Positions 12,357 through 21,601 of a stretch of 39,603 nucleotides of DNA are shown one piece after another (positions within the stretch are counted from its first letter, which is position 1; each line of letters begins with the position of its first letter). A program made the position numbers and the translations under genes. Source of the stretch: Hymenoscyphus infarciens (taxonomy: Eukaryota; Ascomycota; Leotiomycetes; Helotiales; Helotiaceae). Below the pieces are notes generated by a model. The model ran no database searches. It was not told the origin of the DNA and saw only the letters and a list, made by a program, of their open reading frames with translations. The stretch is taken from NCBI GenBank assembly GCA_001414345.1, contig LLCB01000423.1, forward strand, positions 1-39,603, written 5' to 3'.

Positions 12357-12361
12357 ATTTT

Positions 12362-12877
12362 AGTAAGTAATAGTATTATATTCCGTGTCTACTAAGAGAT
12401 TAGAGTAGCGTTCCTAGGTCGCTAGTAGCTTAAGCGAGTTCTTCTTTATACTCTTTTTACTATATAACTTCGTTAATAATATACTTACTATATATAAGAA
12501 AGCTAAAGAGAATAAATTTAAAAATAACTATTTTATACTTTAGTTAGTTAGTTATTTATTTCTATTTATTATATCTCTTTAGTTATTCTTATACTCTACG
12601 TAATTTAGTAGAACGCGGTTCTAATCTTATATTTCTAGCTCTAATATAACTAAATATTTAAATTATTATCTTATTCTTTAAACTCTACTAAAGTATATAA
12701 TAATATAGAACTTTAATAATAATTTACTTATAATCTTATATTTAAAAAGCTCTATTAAAAAAATAAGTATTTTAGCGTAAGTTAGCCTATAATACGAGTA
12801 TATAAGTATAAGAGACACGTAAAGTAATACGTATAGTAGTATATAAAACTTAGAAAGGAAGCTAACTAGTCTAAAAG
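12362..12877. repeat. AT-rich degraded DNA between LTR insertions
   Basis: TpA-rich sequence with stops throughout; no gene or specific repeat structure recognised. AAAAG at 12873-12877 is the left target duplication of the solo LTR that follows. Confidence 0.5.
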
Positions 12878-13231
12878 TATAATAGTACGAAATATATACT
12901 ACTACTAAAGAGATATATAAGAGTACGTTTAAGACAGAATAACATATATAAATACTAGGCTCTAATATAGAAGAAAAGGCTAAACTAGCCTTTTCTAACT
13001 CTAGGAGAGTAAGCTGCTATATATAAGAGGTTCGGATAATATAAAAGAGTCTAAAACTAAATAACGATATACGTCGGCTAATATAAAAGCTCGAACCCTA
13101 CGAAGTACGTCTAAAAGCTCGGATATATATAAACTTTCTAAAACAGATAATATAAAACAATAATAGCTGAAACCTTATATATAGTAGATACTTCTAGCTA
13201 TCTAGAATAGCCTAGGTAATAAGCTATTATA
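12878..13231 (+). mobile_element. Solo LTR (long subtype) with 5-bp TSD
   Basis: This 354-bp copy starts TATAATAGTACGAAATATAT and ends CTATTATA, and it has no internal element attached. AAAAG flanks it on both sides (12873-12877 and 13232-13236), as expected for LTR-LTR recombination leaving a solo LTR. Compared with 8325-8634 it carries about 45 extra bp around GAACCCTACGAAGTACGTCT. It shares this insert and its exact length with the inverted copy at 37830-38183. Confidence 0.85.
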
Positions 13232-13236
13232 AAAAG

Positions 13237-14313
13237 CTTCTAACTATATACTCGGCTAGAGGTCCGAGTCTCTAATTAGTTATATAATAGCTATGTCTAT
13301 TATAGATACCTCTTATCTAAAGTCTTCGACTTGAAGATATATAATAAATAGCTTATATCTAGCTCTCTTTATAGCGGTTTATAGTATAATCGGCTAATAG
13401 CCGTGGTTTCTAGTATTAAAAGGCTATAAAAGAGAAAAACAAGGAAATAAGACAGCTTATAACTAGCTCTCTTCCGTAGTAGTTTATAGAGTAATCGGCT
13501 AATTACCGCGGTTTCTAGTATCGTCGAAGGGCTACGTACTCTCTTCGCTTATAAACTCTTATTCTAAGAGCTTAAATTCTTAACTTAGCTAAGTACTTTA
13601 CGACTCTTTCTATTAGATTATCGCTCTTACTTCCTAAGACTAACTTCTTAAAAAAGTTCTTCTAATCTACTAAAGACTTATCGTCGATTTCTATAGCCTA
13701 TTCCGCGGTCTATAGCTTTGATAGAAGGCTCTTAAGCTTATGAAAATTTTCTCTATTCGCGTCGGCCTTCTATTATAATAAGCTAAGTTTCCTCTATCTA
13801 CTTCTATTACTTCTACTACTACTTTTATACTCTTTTATTCTTCTTTTTACTTAATATACCTCCTCTAGAATAGCGTAAGGCTAATACTACTCCTAGTATA
13901 AGAAAGTCTATTAAAAAAGCCTCTAAAAAGAAGGCCTCTTAAGTACGCCTTATAGACGTGTTAATAAGTACGATCTCGAGAAAGAAGTAAAAGAGGTAGA
14001 AAGAGGCGTACCTCCTATATATATAGAGTAAGTATAAATAGCTTTAATTTAGATTTTGATATCTTAGTACTTCTATACTAGTTTAGTAGTATCTTAGTTC
14101 AAAGCTATCTAGATTTTAGTTTAAAACTACTCTAAATAAGAGTAGTTTTAAACCGGACTACTAAAGGCGTCTATACGTGAGATACTATACTACTCTACTT
14201 AAAGAACACGCTACTTAAACTCTACTCTACTCTACTTAGACTACTTAGAGTACTACTTAAGTATCTAAGTATTTTTTTCTTATACTATAGATAGCTCTAT
14301 CTTATAGAAATCT
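13237..14313. repeat. RIP-degraded repeat DNA with an internal direct duplication
   Basis: AT-rich with no open frames. A segment of about 55 bp reading AGCTCTCTT ... GGTTTATAG...AATCGGCTAAT...GGTTTCTAGTAT occurs at 13363-13422 and again at 13474-13531. Near 14160-14260 there are CTACTCTACT words resembling the outer tip of the left DNA transposon, perhaps a fragment of a related end. Confidence 0.55.
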
Positions 14314-15060
14314 CTTAAATAAGTAGAAAAAAGAAGTTTAGTAAATATAGCTTTAAAATAACTCTAAAATAGTTTATAGAATAAATCTAGTAAATAACCT
14401 CTTTTAATTAAAGTGTCTTAAGAGATTCTAAGAATAGAATCAAACAAACGTAGCTATTAAGAACCTAAAGTAAATTCCTTTGAAATATCTCCGTAAGTAG
14501 CCTTTTCTTAGCACGATATCTCAAACGAGTAGAGCAACTGAATTCACTGAAAATCGCTTTAAGAAAAGTCAAAGTAAGCACTTTGGATTATTATAGTAAA
14601 TACGGTTCTTCAGTTGAGATTTCCTAATGATTTAGAAGAATTAAGGCTAAAACTTAATATTTAGAGAGCGTTTAGAAAGTGATTCTAGTAAAGAACTTCA
14701 TTTCATTAAGCTATTCCAAAGAATTGAAATAACTAAATTAAACAAAAGTTCTTTTGACAAAACTCTAACTAGGATTTTGAAGCTATTATAGTAAATAACT
14801 TCTTTTAATTGAGCTGTTCTAAAAAAGTAGAATAAGTGAATTATTCAGGTATTCTTCAGATAGAACTCTAAATAAGCTTATGAAATGATTCTAGTAAATA
14901 ACATCACTTTATTCAGATACTTCATAAGTGTAGGAGAATTGAATTAACTGACTAGGGTTTCAGCGTTTTAAGAATAAATACAACCAAGTTTATGTGGGTG
15001 ATTAGAGTAAAGACCTTCAGCTTATTAAAGTATTCTAAAATGTTTGCGATAAGGGAGTAT
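14314..15060. repeat. Degenerate ~100-bp tandem array at the left edge of the gene island
   Basis: The phrase GATTCTAGTAAATAACTTC, or a close variant, recurs near 14385, 14590, 14686, 14786, 14888 and 15002, giving a spacing of about 96-114 bp apart from one double-length gap. Each copy is followed by a TTTAATTGAGCTATTCTAAA-like stretch, and some continue into GAATTGAATTAACTG. Composition changes along the array from AT-rich to ordinary, so it spans the boundary of the RIP-affected block. I know of no named family. Confidence 0.65.
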
Positions 15061-15597
15061 CGTGAAGTAATTTACAACAAAGGTAGAATCAAGCAGTATA
15101 ATACTTATTCACATTCATTTCCAAGTGTATTCTAGGAGTTAAAATTGTCAGAAATAGCACAAGTATCGCATATATATCACAGATATTAGCATAGGTTTTA
15201 TAATAGGCATCACAGGTATCGCAGATAGAACTTTTATCACAGCAGTAGATAGCAAATCAAATCAATGTAGGTCAATATCTGCCCGTCAACCCAATGACAG
15301 CTCGTGTCCTACATACATGAAAAACCCATTTTCCCATATTCATTTCCGAGCTTCTCCGTAGCAAAGGGGGAAGCAAAGTGTCAAGTCAACCCAGATCGGT
15401 GCTGGGGAAAATAAAGGACATTCGACAAAGGTGCTGCAGTATATGCACGCGTGTGCGGAGAAGAGGGGTCACTGCTTCAAGTTAGTATTGATCATGTATG
15501 AGAGAGAGGAAGATGAACTTACTATGTCCAGTGGTATCCTACCACCACTTGAAGATCAGAGATCATCAAAACAGAAGGAAGAACCAAAGGGAGAAAA
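15061..15597. other. Intergenic / 3' region of the 2EXR gene
   Basis: Ordinary composition begins here. At 15160-15240 short words ATCACAG, TATCGCAGATA and GGTATCGCAG recur imperfectly. The remainder is the downstream region of the minus-strand gene ending at 15598. Open frames on the plus strand here are short and unconvincing. Confidence 0.4.
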
Positions 15598-16659
15598 TCA
15601 TGCGAAGTGTGCAAGATTACCAGGAATGAATGTCATCTTTAACAAGGTATCAGGAAGCTCGAAGGATGTATTGGTGATCAAAGAAAGCTCAGTCCACTTC
15701 ATCATGAGCTCCTCGTGACAGGCGCAGTCGCGGAGATACGGAAAGACCGTCAACATTGCGGCAAGTCCATACAGTCGTTCACCATTGCGACCCACGCACC
15801 ACGGCATCATCGCAAAGTCAATCTCAAACGTCTCGTCCTCGCCGATGATCGGGGTCCATTGCGGCTCGAACTTGAGCTCCAACTCATAGGGATGTGCGGC
15901 ATAACGGTTCCAATCGTAACTTGTGCATGAAAGCACCATGTTCTTCAAGTTGACCAACTCGCGGAGGTTCTCGCCAGCCCACTTGCTGTGCTTGACGAAG
16001 GTCTCATACGGAAACTCCAAACGAGTCAAGTTGGCCAGCTCCATCGGGTTCTCGAGAGTCATAGAGAGTGTCAAGCGAGGTTGACGACCGCGGATGCCCA
16101 TAGTATCGACGCAGAGACGAATGGTATCCACCTTAGGGTTGAAGATCGGACGGCTTGTAGCTCCAACCGTTGCAAATCCTGGCGTGTAAACACCAGTATC
16201 AAGCAAAACCTTCAAGGCTTCCTTGGAGGTCTTTGCAACGAGTGGGCGTCGATCTGCTCTGGTTCTGAAGTAGGCACCAAATGCGTTTCGTTGAAGGATT
16301 TGGCCAGTTGGAAGGAAAACATGGAGGCCACTAAGGAAACGGGGCTTTTCAGTGAAGACAAGAAGTCTTGCCTCATTCTCCGCAGCTTGAACCCAAATCT
16401 TGCAGCGAATTTCCTTTGGTAGCTCCTGGAACAAGTGGAACACAATGGCCGGAACACTCTTGTTGAGAGACTCGCGCACGATCTTTCCAGTGTTTGGGTC
16501 CATAACAAAGTCTGATGCAGCACTGAGGTAGAAGCCTAAATGTTGGATCTGCGGGCCGACCGCCAACATGACAGGGTTCAATGCCGGGCTGTTTGGAGGA
16601 GTGGCAGGAGTGGCAGGAGCAGACTCAAGGAGTGCTTCAGTTGAATGGTGTGAAGACAT
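15598..16659 (-). CDS. 2EXR domain-containing protein
   Basis: A single-exon frame of 353 residues. The N-terminal ~65 residues are low-complexity (Ala/Pro/Thr/Ser). From about residue 72 the sequence runs IVFHLFQELPKEIRCKIW, the hallmark of the fungal 2EXR family (F-x-x-F-x-x-L-P-x-E-I-R-x-K-I-W), followed by the second conserved stretch with IFNPKVDTIRLC around residues 170-185. 2EXR proteins form large families in filamentous ascomycetes with no established biochemical activity, so no function is claimed. The ATG at 16657-16659 is the first in frame and gives a normal family length. The stop is TGA at 15598-15600. Upstream lies a long leader containing likely 5'-UTR introns. Confidence 0.9.
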   Translation of the reverse strand: MSSHHSTEALLESAPATPATPPNSPALNPVMLAVGPQIQHLGFYLSAASDFVMDPNTGKIVRESLNKSVPAIVFHLFQELPKEIRCKIWVQAAENEARLLVFTEKPRFLSGLHVFLPTGQILQRNAFGAYFRTRADRRPLVAKTSKEALKVLLDTGVYTPGFATVGATSRPIFNPKVDTIRLCVDTMGIRGRQPRLTLSMTLENPMELANLTRLEFPYETFVKHSKWAGENLRELVNLKNMVLSCTSYDWNRYAAHPYELELKFEPQWTPIIGEDETFEIDFAMMPWCVGRNGERLYGLAAMLTVFPYLRDCACHEELMMKWTELSLITNTSFELPDTLLKMTFIPGNLAHFA

Positions 16660-18000
16660 AGTTGACAGGGCGCTATCAAAGTGTTAGTTTCCTGCTGAGT
16701 TCTCATGTTGTGGATAATGAAAAGAAGAGATGGGAGTGAAAGCTCTGGGAAAGTTGAAGAATTATTGTGAAAAGAACCAGACATTGAGGAGGGAAAAAGC
16801 CGATGCGATGAATGGTACAGGGGATGCGATGTATGCTTACCGAGGAACAATTATCGGCACTTGGAAGTTATGTGAAGGAATATTGGGAAAAGTGCCTAAG
16901 AGTTGTTAGCGAAAATGTCCCAGGTCATGATGGGGAAACCAGAACAGGTTGTGCAGCGGGATAAGATTGGAACTTACTTTAGAAAGCCTTTGAGGAAAGT
17001 TGAACAAGAAGTGTAGAAATTAGGCGATTGACAAGCGTGAACTACAAGAGGAATTAGTGAATCAATGTTCAAACCAAGAGTGTGGGACCAGGTGAAATGA
17101 ACTTGGATGAAGGACTTCAACCATGTGGTTGAGTCTCAGCCGGCGGCATGATTGGGGTGTAGAGGATTGTGTAGCGAGTTGAAAGGGGGGGAGGAAAGAA
17201 GAACTTACGGATTGGTCGGTTGTGTGATCTTTGTCTGGCAATTCAATTCAGAAGACAGCTGGCGGAACGTTCTACTGGTACTGTGAAGAGTCAGCAGGGA
17301 GCATGGAAATGGGTGTCCAAACAATTAAAAGGTGTGTGCGCCATGCCAAGAGGAAGGGGAGATCAAGAGATCGGCCTGTGTGGCGACGACTGTGTTGAGC
17401 GGAGCGACATAGAAACCAGGTTGACTCACACACTGGACGAGAAAGTGCCAACCGGAGCGGTCAGAATCAATGCTAGCAAAGAGAGGTCAGCGTGGTCTCC
17501 GTATGCGAAGAGGTGTGGGTGCAAGTGTGGATGTAAGGTGGTGTTGTTGTTGCTCACTCTGAAAGTGAAGAGAAGGTCGAGTCGTGGAAACACGAACGAC
17601 GACCGACGGGAGATGCAGAATTGAAAAAGCAAGGAGAAGTGATTGACTTACGAGACGATAAGATACGATCAGGAAGAAGTCCTTGGGGGGATTCCTTTGC
17701 TTGAATTGTCCTAGGTGTTGTTGTCAGTGATGAGGGGTCACAGGTGTGCCGGGCGGAGGAGGTTGATCAACAGATCGAAAGTGAGACCGGAGCGACCGCG
17801 AGGTTGTGCGTAAGCAAGTTGGGAAAGAAAAAGACTGGAAAGGCTGAATGCTTACTTGTATCTTACACACAACTTTGGAATAGAACGGCTTCTCGTTGTC
17901 GTGTCGTCGCGGGTCGGTGAGTGAAAGTGTGATTGATTGTGTGAAGAAAAAAGTGGAAGGTTGAGGGGGGAACAAGATTGTTTGTGTGCTCGCGATCGGC
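16660..18000 (-). promoter_or_regulatory. Long, probably spliced 5' leader of the 2EXR gene
   Basis: Read on the minus strand this region is pyrimidine-rich and holds repeated consensus 5' splice sites (GTAAGT or GTAAG near 16978, 17209, 17651 and 17854) but no convincing coding frame. That is what a multi-exon 5' UTR, or several alternative first exons, would look like. The long CT-rich stretch around 17900-17980 is a plausible transcription-start region. Exon structure cannot be settled without RNA data. Confidence 0.4.
17559..17651 (-). other. Candidate 5'-UTR intron (93 nt)
   Basis: On the minus strand it opens with GTAAGTCAATCAC and closes with a pyrimidine-rich CTTCTCTTCACTTTCAG. Size and both splice sites fit ascomycete introns. 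It lies about 900 bp upstream of the 2EXR start codon. Confidence 0.45.
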
Positions 18001-19310
18001 GCTAAGACTAGCGGCACCACGTGGGGGGCTGGGAATTCCTCGCGAGTATGGCTGCTCGTTTCGTGGCGGTTGGGATGGTACCTGGTGCCTTGAGGGTAGC
18101 TTGAGGGAAAACTAGGGAAGCATTTCCAGGAGTCTCGAGATTCTCTGAAGACTCATATATGTTATCAAGCGGATCACAACTCGAGGTTCCCAAGTCGTAT
18201 TACAGAAGAGAATAGGATGTTTGGCATTGTGGTATTGTTTTTGATAGTGGTTGAAAGCCCTTGCCTCTCATTCATTGGTGCAGCACAATCAAAACACCAA
18301 AGTCGTTTGAGTTCATGTGCTGAGGGATTGCTTTCAAACTTACTTGAGATGGCAATGATGAACAATCCGCAGTGATTTTGTCTTGCTATCTCTATTTTTG
18401 ATGGCGGGTTGGACTCCAGGGGTACGCGTGGGCGCACTCCATACACTCGAGAATCACTTCAAATTATCCGCCCCTGTAACGCCATTAAGGGGGAATTCTT
18501 GACACTTACGAGGAGACAATCAGCGCTTTCTCACAATGGCTCTGGTGGATATTCTCATTTCTTAAAAATAAAGTGTTGTACCCCAACCACGATGCAGTCA
18601 CTAAATCTGCTTGCAGCATTGAACTTAGGCACCCACTTCCAGTTTCCCTGACAACATGCACTGCACAACATCACAAGAGTTTGGAATCACCATAATAAAA
18701 TCACAAAGGATATCTCGAGGCTTTGCGCAGTTGACGGCGCATCAGAAAACCTCGAATTCCTCAATGCATGCGCAAAAACATGCACTCCTTTGGCGCGAAA
18801 AATCTCCATCAATGCGAAATATTGTGCAAGATAGTTGTTGACCACACCAAGAAAGGTGAGGTAGTCCTTCTCAATTAAACCTTTGTGCCGTGGTTGTCCA
18901 ATGGCTGTGAGGTGATTTGACATCTGCAAATCTGCATTGTCGGATCCGGAATCTAAGCGGGCCGGAGGCCCCGATGCGGTCCGATGGGGACACCAGAACA
19001 AGCTAAAATGGCAATTTGTTTCCACAACACTAGTACCCATGCAAACAGATAGTTTTTGGCTGTTATTGGTATATAATGAGCCCCCATCTTGTTGAAGTGA
19101 CGTTTGGTTTTAAGCGAAGCTTGGAAAGGGGCATAGTGGGATACACGTGACCAAATTCCGAGGAACAGCCTAGGTTACTCCTCGAAAGCATCGCACGATT
19201 ATGTGGGTTGGCACTCAATTTGCGAAGTTGGAAATGCCGATTTATTCAACTCCTGTGCCATACAAAATGAAGACTGACCACGTATATCTATCTATGAGAA
19301 ACCAGCCATT
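18001..19310. other. Intergenic region between the 2EXR gene and the PPPDE gene
   Basis: Ordinary composition. Open frames of 60-117 codons occur on both strands, but none has a recognisable domain or supporting splice structure. The right end, from about 19050, is the 3' side of the PPPDE gene. Confidence 0.4.
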
Positions 19311-21083
19311 TCATTTCAACCCAGCATCTAAAAGTACCCCTCCAACATCCTGAACCAGCTTTTCTTCCGGGAAAATTTTCTTCTTTGAAAGGACCGTACC
19401 CTGGGCATCCATGATTTTAAGCAAGTCTACTAACTCTCCATCACCAGGTGTGAGGTAAGTCAGGTATCCAAGGGCTAGTAAAAATCCTTTCAGCGCTTCA
19501 GGGGACTCTTCTTCGACATTGATTGCTTCTAACAAGGAAGCTGCAAGCTCAACTTGGTCGCCTTCGGATAGACCTTCTCTATGCTCTTGTGCTCGTAACT
19601 TGTTATTAGCTGTGGTTATGTTAAATGATAAGCTTGCGGCAGCAATCCGAACAGTTTGGTGTTTGTCATCAAGTAAGCTCGTTGTGACCAATTGCATAAT
19701 TGGAGTCGTCAAATTCGGGCAGCTGAGGATATGATTTGGGTAGAGCGGGCTAGAGAACAAATTGCAAGCCATCTGCAGAGACACGAGTCGCAAAGAGTAC
19801 GGACAATTCTCGAGGCCATTGACATAAGATATGATTGGCGAGATGGTCTTGTGTTCTTTTTCTTCAGCGTAGTACCCACTGAGCCTGGAATCGACAAGGG
19901 CAACCCGAAGAAGATCAACAACTGTAAACATGATCTCTGCAGGAAGTCTTGATGGAGCAGCTCGTAAGAATCGACTAAATGCGTCAAGATGTGGCAAATG
20001 AGTTTCCGCTGGCTTTTCTTCAGTTCGAGCCGCAACAAAGGCCATGACCTCTGGTATGGATTTATCGTCTGCAGCTGCTCCCATCTTCGTCTTCAGCTTG
20101 TCAAGGGGTGGAATTTTGCTGTACAAAACCGGCGTAGTGATCGCACCACGAAGTGCTGGAAGAGAAAGGGTTTCGTGCTTATGGGGAGGAAATGCCATGG
20201 TAGCAAGCATTCTGATATTGCCTTGCAACTTAGCTGCATCCGCCCCCGACCACCTCTCTTGTTGGGTACCATGTAGAAAGGATATGAAAGTAGGTGTACT
20301 GGCAATGCTATACTTGGTACCGATATTATAGGACCGGGATATATCCACCTGGATTAGAACAACTTTGTGTGCTGTCTCTGCCGCTAACTGCTCATACAAT
20401 GGGTATAATTTCTGGCATGGCCCACAACTTGGCGACGTGAAGAAAATTATGGCACTAGCTCTTTCAGCCTCGGCCAGGGTCGCATCTAATTCCACGGGCG
20501 TTGTGACAGCTCTGACGCTCGACGATATCTGCTCATGTGTCATGGGAGCATTGCTCGGTTTTCCTAGGCCCAAAAGTCCACCATTCTTGTTCTGGCGTTT
20601 CTCAACCATCCTATTGATCTCTGGCACCATTGCCCTGCCAAAATCGGAGTTGAGGAAGGTTTCGGGGAGGTTTGTGATATAATCGGGTATGCCTTTCCCC
20701 AGAAGGAAGGTAGCGAAATCGTTGGCGAAGTTGTTGCAATTATGGGACCATAGATTGTACGCCTGGGTAATTGTCAGGTTGAGTATTGAAAAGTTAGTGA
20801 GGTCACCTACGGATTGGGTGTATATCTCCTTTAGCGATTCCAAGTACTCTTGGATGACTTCCATTGGCAGCTCTGTCTTTCCCAGTCGGAGTACTTGCAG
20901 TGGCGGACCAAGGTGACTTGAACCTGGCTGAAGAGCTTTGATTCCGCCATCGTATGTGTATTCCACGCCTTCTAGCATGATCCCCGTGTGGTACACCATT
21001 TCAATGTATGTGCCCAACATAACGGCCGAGAATTGCCGCGCGAGGCCATTGGACAAGTCGTAGATATAGAGTTGAACGTCCAT
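19311..21083 (-). CDS. PPPDE (DeSI-like) - thioredoxin - PUL domain protein
   Basis: Probable exons (minus): 21083-20811 and 20762-19311, giving 574 residues. The N-terminal PPPDE fold has the catalytic pair in YHTGIMLEGVEY (His32) and HNCNNFANDF (Cys100 after splicing), as in desumoylating isopeptidases. A thioredoxin domain follows with a CGPC active site (Cys204/Cys207) and the STPTF cis-proline motif. The C-terminal ~250 residues are helical and fit a PUL domain (PLAP/Ufd3/Lub1), which in other proteins binds Cdc48/p97. This domain order is known in fungi. The role is probably in removing ubiquitin-like modifiers or in protein quality control. I chose the ATG at 21081-21083 (MDVQLYIYDL) because PPPDE domains begin there; an upstream in-frame ATG at 21176 would add 31 non-conserved residues. 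The 48-nt segment 20763-20810 is open in frame but is almost certainly an intron. Confidence 0.88.
   Translation of the reverse strand: MDVQLYIYDLSNGLARQFSAVMLGTYIEMVYHTGIMLEGVEYTYDGGIKALQPGSSHLGPPLQVLRLGKTELPMEVIQEYLESLKEIYTQSVGDLTNFSILNLTITQAYNLWSHNCNNFANDFATFLLGKGIPDYITNLPETFLNSDFGRAMVPEINRMVEKRQNKNGGLLGLGKPSNAPMTHEQISSSVRAVTTPVELDATLAEAERASAIIFFTSPSCGPCQKLYPLYEQLAAETAHKVVLIQVDISRSYNIGTKYSIASTPTFISFLHGTQQERWSGADAAKLQGNIRMLATMAFPPHKHETLSLPALRGAITTPVLYSKIPPLDKLKTKMGAAADDKSIPEVMAFVAARTEEKPAETHLPHLDAFSRFLRAAPSRLPAEIMFTVVDLLRVALVDSRLSGYYAEEKEHKTISPIISYVNGLENCPYSLRLVSLQMACNLFSSPLYPNHILSCPNLTTPIMQLVTTSLLDDKHQTVRIAAASLSFNITTANNKLRAQEHREGLSEGDQVELAASLLEAINVEEESPEALKGFLLALGYLTYLTPGDGELVDLLKIMDAQGTVLSKKKIFPEEKLVQDVGGVLLDAGLK
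20763..20810 (-). other. In-frame 48-nt intron within the PPPDE domain
   Basis: On the minus strand it starts GTAGGTGACC and ends ATTACCCAG, with ACTAAC and CTGAC as candidate branch points. Its length is divisible by three and it has no stop. Removing it turns an odd 16-residue insertion into the uninterrupted family sequence IYTQS-AYNLWSHNCNNF. Phase 0. Confidence 0.85.
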
Positions 21084-21601
21084 GGTGGTATAATAATCTG
21101 GAGAGTATTTCTGCGGAGGGATCAATTTGAAGCTCGAAGCTTGAGGGTATTTTGAGAGAAAACAATCTGCAAGCAAGAGGATTCTTGGGAGATGCGAGGG
21201 GATATTATAGAACCAAGGAGAGAGAGGAAGGAAATTAGGAGAGTGCTAAGATATACTGTCTAAGATTCTAGGTGAATTATTGCGTGTGCAGGCGACGGAA
21301 GTGACAAACCGCTTTTAAGCTTGTGGCGCTACTCAAAGTCCGGAGGTGTGGCTGAATCAGCCTTATCAGCCTCACTCTAGCCACAGCTAGGCCTAAATCT
21401 GTGGCAGGGGTTCCCGAAATACGACAACTCCTCATTTTTCCCCTTTCTTCCTCCATCCTCTTCGTCTTCGCCCTCGCCCTCGCCCTCGCCCCCTAATGAT
21501 CGCCAAATCCTCAATCCTTCCTCCCTCGTCGATTTCGATATAGTTTGACTGCGCTCAGGTCTCTCTTGACCCGTCTCCTTCTGCCAGTCTCTCCCTCCCT
21601 T
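21084..21601. promoter_or_regulatory. Divergent promoter region shared by the PPPDE gene and GDA1
   Basis: About 520 bp separate the two divergent start codons. On the GDA1 side there is a run of CGCCCT hexamers (about 21467-21492) within a CT-rich tract running to about 21600, typical of fungal core promoters and 5' UTRs. No specific binding site is claimed. Confidence 0.55.
21467..21492. repeat. CGCCCT hexanucleotide microsatellite
   Basis: About four tandem CGCCCT units lie in the promoter or 5' leader of GDA1, about 110 bp before the ATG. Length variation could occur here. Confidence 0.75.

Larger units (their letters stand above)
8320..12361 (+). mobile_element. Complete 4.0-kb LTR retroelement (degraded, apparently non-autonomous) with 5-bp TSD
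   Basis: Two direct repeats, 8325-8634 (310 bp) and 12046-12356 (311 bp), bound an internal region of about 3.4 kb. Both start TATAATAGTACGAAATATAT and end CTATTATA, which reads as TGTAAT...ATTACA after RIP-type transitions. The element is flanked by ATTTT on both sides (8320-8324 and 12357-12361), a 5-bp target duplication typical of LTR integration. No gag, protease, reverse transcriptase or integrase frame survives, and 4.0 kb is short for an autonomous element, so a LARD-like derivative is possible. The internal DNA includes a seven-copy minisatellite. Confidence 0.85.

Noticed and set aside
15988..16422. 144-codon plus-strand frame antisense to the 2EXR gene
   Set aside because: Shadow of the real 2EXR frame; no domain of its own.
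17220..17624. 134-codon plus-strand frame with CGCKCGCK
   Set aside because: Antisense to a CT-rich 5' leader carrying good minus-strand splice signals. The Cys run comes from low-complexity TGTGGGTGCAAG-type DNA and there is no family resemblance.
18687..19040. 117-codon minus-strand frame
   Set aside because: No recognisable domain, no supporting introns, and normal-looking chance composition.
21084..21176. 31-residue N-terminal extension of the PPPDE protein
   Set aside because: PPPDE domains begin at the MDVQLYIYDL start; the extension is unlike the family and lies in the promoter-side region.
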